A DNA stretch of 64,000 nt, from NCBI RefSeq assembly GCF_900112245.1, contig NZ_FOYX01000003.1, forward strand, positions 124,001 to 188,000, in the 5' to 3' direction. Under the pieces are notes generated by a model that saw only the letters and a program-made list of their open reading frames with translations, did not search any database and was not told the DNA's origin. Position numbers and translations under genes: made by a program. The DNA is from Maribacter stanieri. Its GTDB lineage: Bacteria; Bacteroidota; Bacteroidia; Flavobacteriales; Flavobacteriaceae. This document shows positions 46,238 to 55,976 of the stretch, in pieces; the stretch's first letter is position 1, and each line of letters starts with the position of its first letter.

Positions 46238-47731
46238 TTATTGTTCTGGATAAACAGGATGTCCATCTTCCAGTATTTTTGCATTAAGGGCAGCAATCCC
46301 TAATGGTTGTATGCCATAGTAAGTTAAATTTTTACCAGTATAATCGTTTTTAATTCTGTTTTGAATTTCGCTGTCATAACTACCTAAAATAAGCCATTCA
46401 TGTATTCTGCCGTGTAAATCGAATTCCCCCGTACCATCAACATTGGACATGAAGTTCGACCCATATTCTTTCTTCCAAATAACATTTTTAAGAGTTGATT
46501 TTAAAGAATTGATATCAGCTTCATTCCAATACATATCATTCTCATAGGCAGTTACTATAAAGCTAACTATAGCACCTGCATGGTCCGTATCTTGTATTGA
46601 ATTAATGTCCCAACGTTGGCTCCATGTAACTGCAGAAGAAACTTTGTTATTAGATTGTAATTGATTCCTTAGGTTAGAAGGACGCCCCACCATTGTACCG
46701 AAAGATATATTGTCAAAAACTGTTTTGTATTTTTCCTTTCCAGTAATGATGTAAAGCTCCATTCCAATTCTAGCCCAATGTGTAGTCATGTGGGTGTTGA
46801 TTCTATAAAAATTATTAAGGCCTTGAGCCTCATATCTTTCCCATATGTTCTTTTCGGAAAAAGCCAAAAGATTTTCATATTGCTGTTGATAGTTTCCGGT
46901 TGCTCTTAAATTTGGGGATTGGTGCATTATTCTAGTTAAAGTTGCAACATATCTCCAGTAATAACTATCCCATAAAGCATAACCATTATTATCATTATTA
47001 GGCCAGCCTAAGTAACCATTCCCAACATTTACTGCATCATCAATTGTAAGGTTTATTAATTTTAGTGCTTCATCTAAATAACTGTTATCTCCTGATGCCT
47101 GCCACATTTTTATTAGTCCATCAACATAGTATGCTAGAAAATAATATTCTTGACCAACATTTGCAGTTTTAGCTTTTGATAAGGCATCGGCATAATCGAC
47201 TTGGTTGTCATTTTCTAACCATTCTTTATCAAATTTTTCTTGCCATTCCATTACTGTCTCACTAATTTCATTTATTGCTCTGTGGGTATCTTCAACTATA
47301 ATGGACTCGTCATTTGTAATTGTTACAGTAGCCTCTTCTTCAGTTACAGTACCTACTTCATCTACTTCTTCTGCTGTATAAGTGAATGTGTCGGTAAAAT
47401 CTTCTGTTTCAATAATTTCTTCTTGTGGTGTATATGTTAATGTATTGTCATTATTAATAACAATAGAACCGTTTTGAGCCACAGAGGTTTCCGTGATATT
47501 TACATTACTTAAGTCGGTGAAATTATCATTGTTTAAAACATCCAAAATTATATTATTGGAACTTGAAAGATAAAATATATCATTGACTACATAATTTTGT
47601 ATTTCAATACTATTGTCTTTTGATATTACATATTCCGATAATAAATCAGAATCTTTACTGCAGGATTGGAAAATAAATAGAAGACATAAAAAGACTGCCA
47701 TGCGTGTAGGGTTTTGTAGGTTTCGCATCAT
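46238..47731 (-). CDS. Lipoprotein with Ig/cadherin-like domain and putative alpha-toroid catalytic-like domain
   Basis: I do not recognise a named family. The 497-residue protein starts with a signal ending in FQSC followed by SKDSD, an acidic run like the flavobacterial lipoprotein export signal for surface display. Residues about 35-145 form a tandem-repeat Ig/cadherin-like beta domain (LDVLNNDNFTDLSN, DTFTYTAEE). Residues about 150-490 are helix-rich with many Trp, Tyr and His (GYALWDSYYWRYVATLTRIM; YRINTHMTTHWARIGME; TDHAGAIVSFIVTAYEND), as in (alpha/alpha)n-barrel polysaccharide lyases or glycosidases. It could process the locus's own glycan; that is inference. The next codon is also ATG (47728). 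It is monocistronic. Confidence 0.6.
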   Translation of the reverse strand: MMRNLQNPTRMAVFLCLLFIFQSCSKDSDLLSEYVISKDNSIEIQNYVVNDIFYLSSSNNIILDVLNNDNFTDLSNVNITETSVAQNGSIVINNDNTLTYTPQEEIIETEDFTDTFTYTAEEVDEVGTVTEEEATVTITNDESIIVEDTHRAINEISETVMEWQEKFDKEWLENDNQVDYADALSKAKTANVGQEYYFLAYYVDGLIKMWQASGDNSYLDEALKLINLTIDDAVNVGNGYLGWPNNDNNGYALWDSYYWRYVATLTRIMHQSPNLRATGNYQQQYENLLAFSEKNIWERYEAQGLNNFYRINTHMTTHWARIGMELYIITGKEKYKTVFDNISFGTMVGRPSNLRNQLQSNNKVSSAVTWSQRWDINSIQDTDHAGAIVSFIVTAYENDMYWNEADINSLKSTLKNVIWKKEYGSNFMSNVDGTGEFDLHGRIHEWLILGSYDSEIQNRIKNDYTGKNLTYYGIQPLGIAALNAKILEDGHPVYPEQ

Positions 47732-48190
47732 GGGGTAAAATTGTTTAATTACTTAAGATTTAGGAATTTAAAAATATTTCTTTTTTTTAAAATAACGATG
47801 AAATAAATGGTTTATTCGATGAACTACTTTATATCAACTTTATTATTACGTATTGAAATTACGTTTTGGATTAAAAAAAAATCTTTTTTCGATAAAATAC
47901 TGTTTTCTTTAACATTTTACCTCTAATTACAGAGTAACTGTTCGTTTTTAAAGTCTTGGTGTTTAATAATATTTTAACAAGCAAGGTTTAAAACCTTACT
48001 ATAATTGGGGAAATATTAAATGCCTGGACTTTACACATTAATTGAAGATGATTGTAAATAACGATACATTTGTTATAATATTATTTTAGAACTACAATAG
48101 TTGTTTTATAAAATTCTTTCAAAACAAAAGGTGTTGTTATCCAAATTTATAGAATAACAACACCTTCAAAATATAATTTGCAATAAGTGA
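47732..48190. other. Intergenic region, 459 bases
   Basis: This AT-rich gap between the FemAB-like gene and the lipoprotein gene holds the terminator at 48128-48166 and presumably the lipoprotein promoter, for which no clear TAnnTTTG box is seen. I find no credible small gene. Confidence 0.5.
48115..48166 (-). terminator. Terminator after the second FemAB-like gene
   Basis: AAGGTGTTGTTAT (48128-48140) pairs exactly with ATAACAACACCTT (48154-48166); on the minus strand it is followed by a T-rich stretch. It lies 25 bases past the FemAB-like stop. Confidence 0.75.
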
Positions 48191-49258
48191 CTAAATCTCT
48201 AACGTATCCATTTTCTTGGTTAAAGTTGCGCGGTATTGTGGAAAGAAACTTATTTGATTTTTATCTACCTCAGGATATTGGTTGAATTTTTCATTTGTTA
48301 GTTTGTTATATATGTCATGGTTAACAATATATTTCCAAAGTCTGAAATTTTTAAATTCTTTTGAAAACCCACTTTTAAAACGAAATAAAGAATCTTCGTT
48401 ACTGCCGCCTCTACCGCCACCAAGATTTAATAATTGGTACCCTTCAGCCGTACTTATAAGGCGCATTTCGTCAATAATAAGTTTTATAGGGTTTAATTCG
48501 TAAAAATCGGCATCTAAACCTGATAGGTGGTATTGAACAATATTATCTTTTTTTATAAAAATTGCAGCACCAATTATTTTCTGACTATCATTATCTCTAC
48601 ATATCATTAATTGTGGATTGTAGTCTTTGCTTGCCATAATGCGTTCAAAGTATGTTTGATCGAAAAAATAACTATCAGTAGCATCTACGCGCCTCATATT
48701 TTCGTGATATAATTCGATAAAGCTTTTCAAGTCCTCTTGATGATTACCTTCCGAAACAGTGCATACCTTTCGCGCTTTATTTAGGTAGGTTTTTAAGCGT
48801 CTGTTGAAATTTGCACGTTGTATTTCAATCGGTAGGGATAAATCTAGATATACAACCATTCCTTGATCTGAAATTTCACCTAAACCTGAGAGCAACGATT
48901 CTTGATTATCTAAAAACGGATGTAATCTTGAGAAGACAGAGATAATTTTGTTATCCATTAAATAGCTATGAAGAATCTCTTGAAATTTAGATTTCTCAAA
49001 AGAATTGTCATTTATATTTGATAATACACCAGCATATCCATATACTGAAGTTGCATCAATATATGATGTTCCCTTTATATTTCTTAATAAAAGAGGCAAT
49101 AAGATGGTGGAGTTCCCTTCGTTATACTTTAATAAAACAGGGTTTTCATCATCATTTTTAGATAATTGGTGATAATCATACGTAAAATAAAAATCTGTAT
49201 TACCAATTAATTCTAATTGTTTTACCCATTCTTCTTTTTGTTTAATTGTCTCAATCAT
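48191..49258 (-). CDS. FemAB-like / GNAT-fold acyltransferase
   Basis: The 355-residue protein shares the layout of the FemAB-like protein at 23555-24658: FNRRLKTYLNKARKV near 150, a VQYHLSGLDADFYELNPIKL segment near 250, and LLNLGGGRGGSNEDSLFRFK near 286. It lacks a signal or membrane helix. Proteins of this fold load an amino acid or acyl group on an amine, sometimes from aminoacyl-tRNA. In this locus a role in substituting an amino sugar of the polysaccharide is attractive but unproven. It is preceded by 139 bases of AT-rich DNA and followed by a strong hairpin, so it may be its own transcript. Confidence 0.7.
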   Translation of the reverse strand: MIETIKQKEEWVKQLELIGNTDFYFTYDYHQLSKNDDENPVLLKYNEGNSTILLPLLLRNIKGTSYIDATSVYGYAGVLSNINDNSFEKSKFQEILHSYLMDNKIISVFSRLHPFLDNQESLLSGLGEISDQGMVVYLDLSLPIEIQRANFNRRLKTYLNKARKVCTVSEGNHQEDLKSFIELYHENMRRVDATDSYFFDQTYFERIMASKDYNPQLMICRDNDSQKIIGAAIFIKKDNIVQYHLSGLDADFYELNPIKLIIDEMRLISTAEGYQLLNLGGGRGGSNEDSLFRFKSGFSKEFKNFRLWKYIVNHDIYNKLTNEKFNQYPEVDKNQISFFPQYRATLTKKMDTLEI

Positions 49259-49397
49259 AAGATGTAAAATTGTATTATTAAGTATAACTAAATACCTATT
49301 TTATTTATTATTCTGGTTTACTAAATTTTTCTAATTCTATTATAATTTGAATTCTATCAAATTTAATTTATAACCAATTTTTATATTTTCAATATAT

Positions 49398-50579
49398 TTA
49401 AATTCTAAACATCGCCGCTGTTGGTTTTAGGCCAACATAAGCCATACCAGCTTGATTCATCCAATGTGGTTGAATAATTCCGTGCTGAAGTACCGCATGA
49501 ACATCTCTATGTATTCTTTCAATTCTAAATTTTGTATATAAAGATGAAGTGCCCGCAACTGCGTAGATTTCAGATATTAAAAATCTAGCTGCTGTAGCTG
49601 CTTCACAAGATGCTGCCCATACATCAGCTAGTTGAACGTCCGTATAAATGTTTTCATTTACAGATTCTTCCCATAGCGTAGATACAGAGCTATGTAATTG
49701 AGCTCTATTTGCTGCTAAAGCTGAATTAGCTTTGGCTAAAACAGTTTGTACTGTTAATCTATCACGTAAATCGGGATTTTTCCCTGGTGTTACCCTATCT
49801 AAACACATTTTGGTCAACTCATCAATGGCACCTTTAAGCAAGCCTAATGACATTGCAGCACAACCAGAAGCATTTATAGCTCCTATGGGAAGCCTATTAT
49901 AAGCAGTATTATTTTCTACAGTACTTTCAAAATCTACAGCATAACTTTCTTGTACAAAAGCCTCTTCGATTTCAATATCATGGCTTCCTGTGCCTCGTAA
50001 ACCACCAACATTCCATGTATCTATAATTTTTACGAATTTTTTAGGAACATACATTAACTTTAATTTTGCTCCAGGTCCTAAATTGGTAGGTAAGTCTCCT
50101 CCAGTAACCAAACAACGTAAAACAAACCAATCAGCTAGTTCACAACCTGAAACTAAAGTCCAACGTCCAGAAACCATATATCCGTCAGGAACAATTTTAG
50201 CAAACCCTTCTGGTCTAGTAGAATTTGCATATATATCAGTTTTATTCTTATAAATCTCATTAATGCTTGTTTTATTTAGAAATTTACCAAAAGTACATGC
50301 TAGATGGTTGTTCCAAACAATCCAAGCTACAGAAGTTTCTGCGCTGGCTAGGGTCTCGTAAGTTTTTAATGTTTCTACTGGATTATCTTCAATACCGCCT
50401 AAGTGTTTAGGTAATGCCATTCTAAATAACTCATAATCAGTAAGCTTCTCTATTATTTCAGGTGCAAGTTTTCTGGAATTTTCGCTTAGTTCTCTGTTTG
50501 CAAGTGCGATTTTGTAAATATCTTTAGCAGCTTCAGATGGTTTTATTTTAAGAGTATCTGATGATTTTGTATAGCTCAT
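49398..50579 (-). CDS. Acyl-CoA dehydrogenase-fold flavin monooxygenase-like protein (group D)
   Basis: The 393-residue protein has the acyl-CoA dehydrogenase fold: helical N-terminus, a middle beta domain with YMVSGRWTLVSGCELADWFV near 135, and a helical C-terminal domain ending with IHRDVHAVLQHGIIQPHWM near 355. That last pattern fits two-component flavin hydroxylases such as HpaB/HsaA rather than true acyl-CoA dehydrogenases, and no catalytic glutamate of the latter is evident by eye. Relatives also include sugar N-oxygenases (nitrososynthases). Its place among nucleotide-sugar enzymes makes sugar or amine oxidation possible, but the substrate is unknown. No flavin reductase lies nearby. 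It follows a strong terminator and likely has its own promoter. Confidence 0.7.
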   Translation of the reverse strand: MSYTKSSDTLKIKPSEAAKDIYKIALANRELSENSRKLAPEIIEKLTDYELFRMALPKHLGGIEDNPVETLKTYETLASAETSVAWIVWNNHLACTFGKFLNKTSINEIYKNKTDIYANSTRPEGFAKIVPDGYMVSGRWTLVSGCELADWFVLRCLVTGGDLPTNLGPGAKLKLMYVPKKFVKIIDTWNVGGLRGTGSHDIEIEEAFVQESYAVDFESTVENNTAYNRLPIGAINASGCAAMSLGLLKGAIDELTKMCLDRVTPGKNPDLRDRLTVQTVLAKANSALAANRAQLHSSVSTLWEESVNENIYTDVQLADVWAASCEAATAARFLISEIYAVAGTSSLYTKFRIERIHRDVHAVLQHGIIQPHWMNQAGMAYVGLKPTAAMFRI

Positions 50580-50726
50580 TAGTTTGAAGTTTATTTTTAT
50601 TTAATGAATAGATTTCACTCGTATTATTAAAACTCAAATTTTCATTAAAAATTATAAGTTATTAAAATTTACAGTAAAGCTATGTAGTAATTTTAATACA
50701 ATAGTAAAAACTAGTTCAAAAGCAAT

Positions 50727-50762
50727 AAAAGGGGATGATTAGAATTCTAATCATCCCCTTTT
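50727..50762 (-). terminator. Terminator: perfect 36-nt palindrome after the nucleotide-sugar dehydrogenase
   Basis: AAAAGGGGATGATTAGAA is followed at once by its exact reverse complement, giving an 18-bp stem with T-rich ends on both strands. It ends the ugd-epimerase-dehydrogenase transcript and isolates the flavin enzyme gene. Confidence 0.88.
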
Positions 50763-50833
50763 ATTTTTAACGAAATAGCTTCTTAACTTCTAATTAGGAA
50801 TTAAAAGTTTAAAAATATTAATATTTAAGTTTA

Positions 50834-52108
50834 TTATAACCTTCCATGAACTTTACCAGGAAGTGTTCCTTTCACGTCATAAATTATACCGTTTACATTT
50901 AAAAGGTCAGCAATATTTATAGTTTGAAATTTTTTGTGAGCTACAGCGGATATTACTACATCATAAGTATCTCGTGGCATTTCTTGCGTTGTTGTTATTC
51001 CATATTCTTTTAGGACTTCTTGAGGCTCTGCCCATGGATCATAAATCGTCGTATGCACTTTGTAATCATTTAAGCTTTTAATCATATCAACAACTTTGGT
51101 ATTTCGTATATCTGGACAATCCTCTTTAAATGTGATGCCCATGATTAAAATTTTTGAATCTTTAACCATTAAATCATGTTTGAGCATTAATTTAATTATT
51201 TGTAAACTTAGATACTCACCCATACCATCATTTATTCGTCTACTAGCTAATATTAAGTCAGGATTATAGCCGTTTTCTTGAGCTTTTTGAGCTAAGTAAT
51301 ATGGGTCTACACCTATACAGTGCCCGCCAACTAAACCTGGTTTAAAAGGAAGAAAGTTCCATTTAGTACCGGCAGCTTTTAGGACATCATTCGTGTCGAT
51401 ATCTAATAAATGAAATATTTTTGCTAATTCATTCATAAATGCAATATTGATATCTCGTTGTGTGTTCTCTATAACTTTAGATGCTTCAGCTACCTTAATG
51501 GTGGGGGCTAAATGTGTGCCGGCAGTTATAACTGAGGAATATAAATCATCTACTAGTTTAGCGGTTTCTGGAGTAGACCCGGCAGTCACTTTTAGTATTT
51601 TTTCAACTGTATGTTCCTTGTCACCCGGATTAATTCTTTCTGGAGAATACCCGACGTAGAAATTTTTATTAAAAGTCAATCCACTAGATTTTTCTAATTC
51701 TGGAACGCAAATTTCTTCAGTAGCGCCTGGGTATACTGTGGATTCGTAAATAACAATGTTGCCTTCTTTTAAAACTTTACCTACTGTTTCACTTGCTTTA
51801 ATTAATGGAGTAAATACTGGTCTTTTAGTGTCGTCAACAGGAGTTGGTACAGTAACAATATAAAAATCACAATCTTTTAATTCGTCAATATTCGCAGTAC
51901 AAAACAATCCATAATTATCAATATTAGATGTTTTTTTGAGTACATTGTCCAAATCAAGATCTGACAGTTCTAAGGTTGTATCTTTTCCAAGGTTAATTTC
52001 TTGTACTCTCTTTATATTAATGTCATAACCTATTACTGAGTACTTTTTAGCAAATAATGCTGCCAAAGGCAAACCAACATACCCCAAACCTATAATTCCT
52101 ATTTTCAT
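50834..52108 (-). CDS. Nucleotide-sugar dehydrogenase (TviB/WbpO-like, UDP-N-acetylhexosamine type)
   Basis: The 424-residue protein belongs to the UDP-glucose/GDP-mannose dehydrogenase family. It has the NAD motif GLGYVGLPLA at 7-16, YESTVYPGATEE near 119, and the catalytic-cysteine loop GLVGGHCIGVDPYY near 258. The YVGYSPERINPGDKEHTVEKI segment is the form seen in TviB/WbpO-type enzymes that oxidise UDP-GlcNAc or UDP-GalNAc to the uronic acids, rather than UDP-glucose. The exact sugar is inference. It ends with a strong terminator and is 77 bases from the epimerase. Confidence 0.88.
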   Translation of the reverse strand: MKIGIIGLGYVGLPLAALFAKKYSVIGYDINIKRVQEINLGKDTTLELSDLDLDNVLKKTSNIDNYGLFCTANIDELKDCDFYIVTVPTPVDDTKRPVFTPLIKASETVGKVLKEGNIVIYESTVYPGATEEICVPELEKSSGLTFNKNFYVGYSPERINPGDKEHTVEKILKVTAGSTPETAKLVDDLYSSVITAGTHLAPTIKVAEASKVIENTQRDINIAFMNELAKIFHLLDIDTNDVLKAAGTKWNFLPFKPGLVGGHCIGVDPYYLAQKAQENGYNPDLILASRRINDGMGEYLSLQIIKLMLKHDLMVKDSKILIMGITFKEDCPDIRNTKVVDMIKSLNDYKVHTTIYDPWAEPQEVLKEYGITTTQEMPRDTYDVVISAVAHKKFQTINIADLLNVNGIIYDVKGTLPGKVHGRL

Positions 52109-52185
52109 ATTTAAATATCTATAAAAGGTTAAATTGCCACGATTTTTAATATAATAATTTACGTGAATTTAACTATCAAAGTTGG

Positions 52186-53205
52186 TTATTTGGATGTTAG
52201 ATACCAGTTTATAAACATTTTAACACCATCATCTAAATTTATCTTAGGGGAATAATTGTAATTTTCGGTGAGTTCTGTGGTGTCTGCCCATGTTTTAAAA
52301 ACATCACCGTCTTGCATTGGCTTCATTATTAAATTTGCCTCTTTATTCAAATTTATCTCTATCGTCTTTATAAAATCCATCAGTTTTACTGATTTTCCTC
52401 TGCCAATATTATATATAGCCGCATTGCTTTTAGAATTTGAATTAGGTATGAAGCCTTTTTCTATAATCAAACAGATTCCGTTAACTATATCATCAATATA
52501 TGTAAAGTCCCTTGCTAATTCTCCATTGTTATAAACATTAATAGGCTTATTTGCTAAAATATTTTTAGTAAATGAAAAATAGGCCATATCGGGTCTGCCC
52601 CATGGACCATAGACAGTGAAAAACCGAAGTCCTGTGCATTGGAATTTATAAAGATGGCTATAGGTATGTGCCATTAGCTCATTACTTTTTTTGGTAGCAG
52701 CATATAGGCTAACTGGATGGTCTACCGGGTCGGTAGTTTTAAAAGGTACTTTGTCATTTAACCCATATACACTAGAACTACTAGCATATACTAGGTGTTT
52801 GATTTCATTGTTACGGCAACATTCTAAAACGTTTAAAAAACCAACTAGATTACTATCTACATAGGCTTCTGGGTTTTCTAAACTATAACGAACACCTGCC
52901 TGCGCAGCTAAATTACAAACTACATCAAAATTCTGTTGCTTGAATAAAATGGGTAAATTTTCACGGTCTTCTAGTGCCAACCTTATAAATGAAAAAGGGG
53001 CTTTTGTAGTACTATTAGTTAAAATATTAAATTGTTCAGCATCATTTTTTTCTATACCAAGTTGATTTAATCTCGCATATTTAAGATTTACATCATAATA
53101 GTCGTTGATATTGTCTAAGCCAATAACTTCATGACCTTGCGCGACTAAATTTTTAGAAACAAAAAAACCAATAAACCCAGCAGCCCCAGTTACTAGAACT
53201 TTCAT
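52186..53205 (-). CDS. UDP-glucuronate 4-epimerase-like NAD-dependent epimerase
   Basis: This 339-residue extended SDR protein has the [14 protein letters not shown]ossmann motif near residue 7, [10 protein letters not shown] near 141, the catalytic YxxxK as [17 protein letters not shown] near 168, and [18 protein letters not shown] near 191. The last two are typical of UDP-glucuronate 4-epimerases, which convert UDP-GlcA to UDP-GalA. Its start overlaps the ugd stop by four bases, consistent with sequential steps UDP-Glc to UDP-GlcA to UDP-GalA. Confidence 0.88.
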   Translation of the reverse strand: MKVLVTGAAGFIGFFVSKNLVAQGHEVIGLDNINDYYDVNLKYARLNQLGIEKNDAEQFNILTNSTTKAPFSFIRLALEDRENLPILFKQQNFDVVCNLAAQAGVRYSLENPEAYVDSNLVGFLNVLECCRNNEIKHLVYASSSSVYGLNDKVPFKTTDPVDHPVSLYAATKKSNELMAHTYSHLYKFQCTGLRFFTVYGPWGRPDMAYFSFTKNILANKPINVYNNGELARDFTYIDDIVNGICLIIEKGFIPNSNSKSNAAIYNIGRGKSVKLMDFIKTIEINLNKEANLIMKPMQDGDVFKTWADTTELTENYNYSPKINLDDGVKMFINWYLTSK

Positions 53206-54599
53206 GATTGCCCTATTTTGTAGTAATTAAAGCCAATACCTTTCATAGTGTCAGTTTCTAATAAACGTCTACCGTCAAACACAAAAGCAGGTTTAAGCAT
53301 TTGCTTATAAATTGTTTCCCAGTCATAGGTTTTAAATTCATCCCATTCGGTTAAAATTGCAATTGCATGCGCATCTTTCGTAACTTCAATAGGTTCTTTT
53401 GTCACCTTTAATAATCTTCTATTCTCTTCTGGTGATCTTGTATTTAGGTAGTCTAAATCGGCATAAATGCGTTCTTCTGATACCTTAGGGTCATATACTA
53501 TTATTTCAGCACGTTCTTCTAACAAAGCATCGGCAACTGCAATAGCGGCAGATTCTCGGGTGTCATTCGTGTCTTTTTTAAACGCCCAACCATACATAAC
53601 AATTTTTTTACCTGAAATGGTATTATAAAGATTAGTTATAATATTTTCAGCAAAGCGACTTTTTTGATAATCATTAGCTATAATTACCTGCTCCCAATAA
53701 TCGGCTACTTCATTTAAACCGTATGACCGTGCAATATATACTAAGTTTAATATGTCTTTTTGAAAACAAGACCCACCAAAACCAACGGATGCATTTAAAA
53801 ATTTTGATCCTATTCTACTATCAAAACCAATGGCTCTAGAAATTTCTTGAATATTGGCATCTGTTTTTTCGCAGAGAGCCGATATGGTATTGATAGACGA
53901 AACACGTTGCGCTAAAAAAGCATTAGCAACTAATTTTGATAATTCTGAAGACCAAACATTCGTCTGTAAAATACGTTCTTTTGGTAGCCAATGCTCATAA
54001 ACAGCACTTAATGCGTCTTTGGCTGCTTGTCCACTAGGCGTGTCATTTCCACCAATTAATACACGGTCTGCATGAATTAAATCTTCAATGGCAGTACCTT
54101 CAGCTAAAAACTCTGGGTTTGATAAAATTTCAAACTTAACAGAGTTGCCAGTATTATCCAAAATATTTTGAATTGCCTGGGCTGTTCTTACCGGAAGTGT
54201 AGATTTTTCAACTACTATCTTATCATCTTTAGCAACTTTGGCAATGTTGCGGGCACAAAGTTCTATAAATTTTAAATCTGCAGCTTGCCCTTTACCTTTT
54301 CCATATGTTTTAGTAGGGGTGTTTACAGAAATAAATATCATTTGAGCTTCATCGATGGCTTTATCTACTTCGGTAGAGAAGAATAAATTCTTTCCTCGTG
54401 TTTCACCAACAATTTCTTTTAAACCTGGTTCATATATAGGGAGTTCATCTAAATTAACAGTATTCCATTGATCGATACGATCTTGATTAATGTCTACTAC
54501 TGTTACTTGTATTTCTGGACATTGTTTTGCAATAACCGACATTGTTGGGCCACCTACGTAACCAGCACCAATACAGCAAATTTTTGTAATTTTTTTCAT
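53202..54599 (-). CDS. ugd: UDP-glucose 6-dehydrogenase
   Basis: The 465-residue enzyme oxidises UDP-glucose to UDP-glucuronate with two NAD. It is of the longer, eukaryote-like type: [14 protein letters not shown] at 11-24, [19 protein letters not shown] near 91, [11 protein letters not shown], a [14 protein letters not shown] segment near 161, and the catalytic cysteine in [16 protein letters not shown] near 270. It begins the minus-strand polysaccharide operon and is divergent from the aminotransferase gene across 240 bases. Confidence 0.95.
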   Translation of the reverse strand: MKKITKICCIGAGYVGGPTMSVIAKQCPEIQVTVVDINQDRIDQWNTVNLDELPIYEPGLKEIVGETRGKNLFFSTEVDKAIDEAQMIFISVNTPTKTYGKGKGQAADLKFIELCARNIAKVAKDDKIVVEKSTLPVRTAQAIQNILDNTGNSVKFEILSNPEFLAEGTAIEDLIHADRVLIGGNDTPSGQAAKDALSAVYEHWLPKERILQTNVWSSELSKLVANAFLAQRVSSINTISALCEKTDANIQEISRAIGFDSRIGSKFLNASVGFGGSCFQKDILNLVYIARSYGLNEVADYWEQVIIANDYQKSRFAENIITNLYNTISGKKIVMYGWAFKKDTNDTRESAAIAVADALLEERAEIIVYDPKVSEERIYADLDYLNTRSPEENRRLLKVTKEPIEVTKDAHAIAILTEWDEFKTYDWETIYKQMLKPAFVFDGRRLLETDTMKGIGFNYYKIGQS

Positions 54600-54811
54600 T
54601 TTATTTAAATAGGATTTAAAAAAGCAAAGATTAAAAAATAACGTTCGATTAGAAAATATATTTTAGATGAAGTCGTTATTTACTGGGTTTAAAAGTCTGA
54701 GAAGACGGTAAATGGTAGATAGTATTTCCTTTAACCGATAATTTACACATATTAAACGAAATATAATGTTAATTCACTGTTTTGATTAAATCTATAGTTA
54801 ATTTTGAGCCT

Positions 54812-54819
54812 TATATTTG
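54812..54819 (+). promoter_or_regulatory. Putative -7 promoter box of the aminotransferase-dehydratase-wza-wzc operon
   Basis: TATATTTG matches TAnnTTTG exactly, 20 bases before the TTG start at 54840. The nearest TTTG upstream is 27 bases away, longer than usual for a -33 element, so only the -7 part is well supported. Confidence 0.45.
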
Positions 54820-54839
54820 TAATCCTAAATTGACAACTA

Positions 54840-55976
54840 TTGAAAACCGTTTCAAACCTAACCAAAGTATGGCTTTCTTCTCCGCATATGGGAGGAACAG
54901 AGCAAAATTATGTTAATGATGCCTTTGATACTAATTGGATTGCTCCATTAGGACCGAATGTTAATGCTTTTGAAAAGGCAATTAAAGATGAGTTAGGCAA
55001 CGCTGTTCATGTTGCCGCTTTAAGTTCGGGGACTGCAGCCATACATTTAGGCCTTGAGTTATTAGGTGTAGGAAAGGGTGATGATGTCATTTGTCAAAGT
55101 TTTACATTTTCTGCTTCTGCCAATCCGATTTCTTATTTAGGTGCTGAACCAGTATTTGTAGATAGTGAAACCGATACATGGAATATATCTCCAAAACTTT
55201 TAAGAAAGGCTATTGAAAGCGGAATCAAAGAAGGTAAAAAGCCAAAGGCAATTATTGCTGTCCATTTATATGGAATGCCTTATAAAGTTGCTGAAATTAG
55301 AGCATTAGCGGATGAATTTGAAATACCTATTTTAGAAGATAGTGCAGAAGCCCTTGGTAGCTATTTTAACAACAATGCATGCGGAACTTTTGGCGATATT
55401 GGAGTTTTGTCTTTTAATGGAAATAAAATAATAACTACTTCCGGTGGTGGAGCCTTAGTCTCTAAAAATAAGAATTATATCGAAAGGGCTATATTTTTAG
55501 CTACACAAGCAAGAGATGATGCACCCCATTATCAACACTCTAATATAGGCTATAATTATAGGATGAGTAATGTATTGGCCGGTATAGGTCGTGGGCAAAT
55601 GGAGGTTTTAAAAAACCGAGTAAATGCCCGTAGAGCCAATCATCAGTTTTATATGGAGTCTTTGGATCAATTTAAAGAAATTAAATTTCTTTCTGAGCCT
55701 GAAGGGTATTTTTCAAATAGATGGTTAAGTTGTATCTTAACACCATCTTATGAAATAAGAGAAAAACTCAGGTTAGCTCTTCTTGAAGTTAATGTTGAGT
55801 CTAGACCATTATGGAAGCCACTACACTTACAGCCGATTTTTAAAACTTCAAAGCAGTTTGTAGATGGTACCTCAGCATCATTGTTCGAGAGAGGTCTCTG
55901 TTTGCCTAGCGGTTCTAATTTGTTAAATGAAGAATTAGAACGAGTTGTAACAACTATCAAAAACGTTTTATCATGA
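54840..55976 (+). CDS. DegT/DnrJ/EryC1/StrS-family sugar aminotransferase (PglE-like)
   Basis: These PLP enzymes transfer an amino group from glutamate to a keto-sugar nucleotide. The 378-residue protein starts VWLSSPHMGGTEQNYV near residue 10, has ALSSGTAAIHLGLELLG near 60, ILEDSAEALGSYF near 168, and the PLP lysine in LSFNGNKIITTSGGG near 200, the PglE-like form. The start is TTG and the end overlaps the PglF-like dehydratase by four bases (ATGA), so both likely act in sequence on a UDP-4-keto-6-deoxy-HexNAc to give a bacillosamine-type amino sugar. Confidence 0.9.
   Translation: MKTVSNLTKVWLSSPHMGGTEQNYVNDAFDTNWIAPLGPNVNAFEKAIKDELGNAVHVAALSSGTAAIHLGLELLGVGKGDDVICQSFTFSASANPISYLGAEPVFVDSETDTWNISPKLLRKAIESGIKEGKKPKAIIAVHLYGMPYKVAEIRALADEFEIPILEDSAEALGSYFNNNACGTFGDIGVLSFNGNKIITTSGGGALVSKNKNYIERAIFLATQARDDAPHYQHSNIGYNYRMSNVLAGIGRGQMEVLKNRVNARRANHQFYMESLDQFKEIKFLSEPEGYFSNRWLSCILTPSYEIREKLRLALLEVNVESRPLWKPLHLQPIFKTSKQFVDGTSASLFERGLCLPSGSNLLNEELERVVTTIKNVLS

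Noticed and set aside
54600-54839. Invertible promoter controlling the capsule operons
   Set aside because: No inverted repeats flanking a promoter and no recombinase gene were seen in the window.
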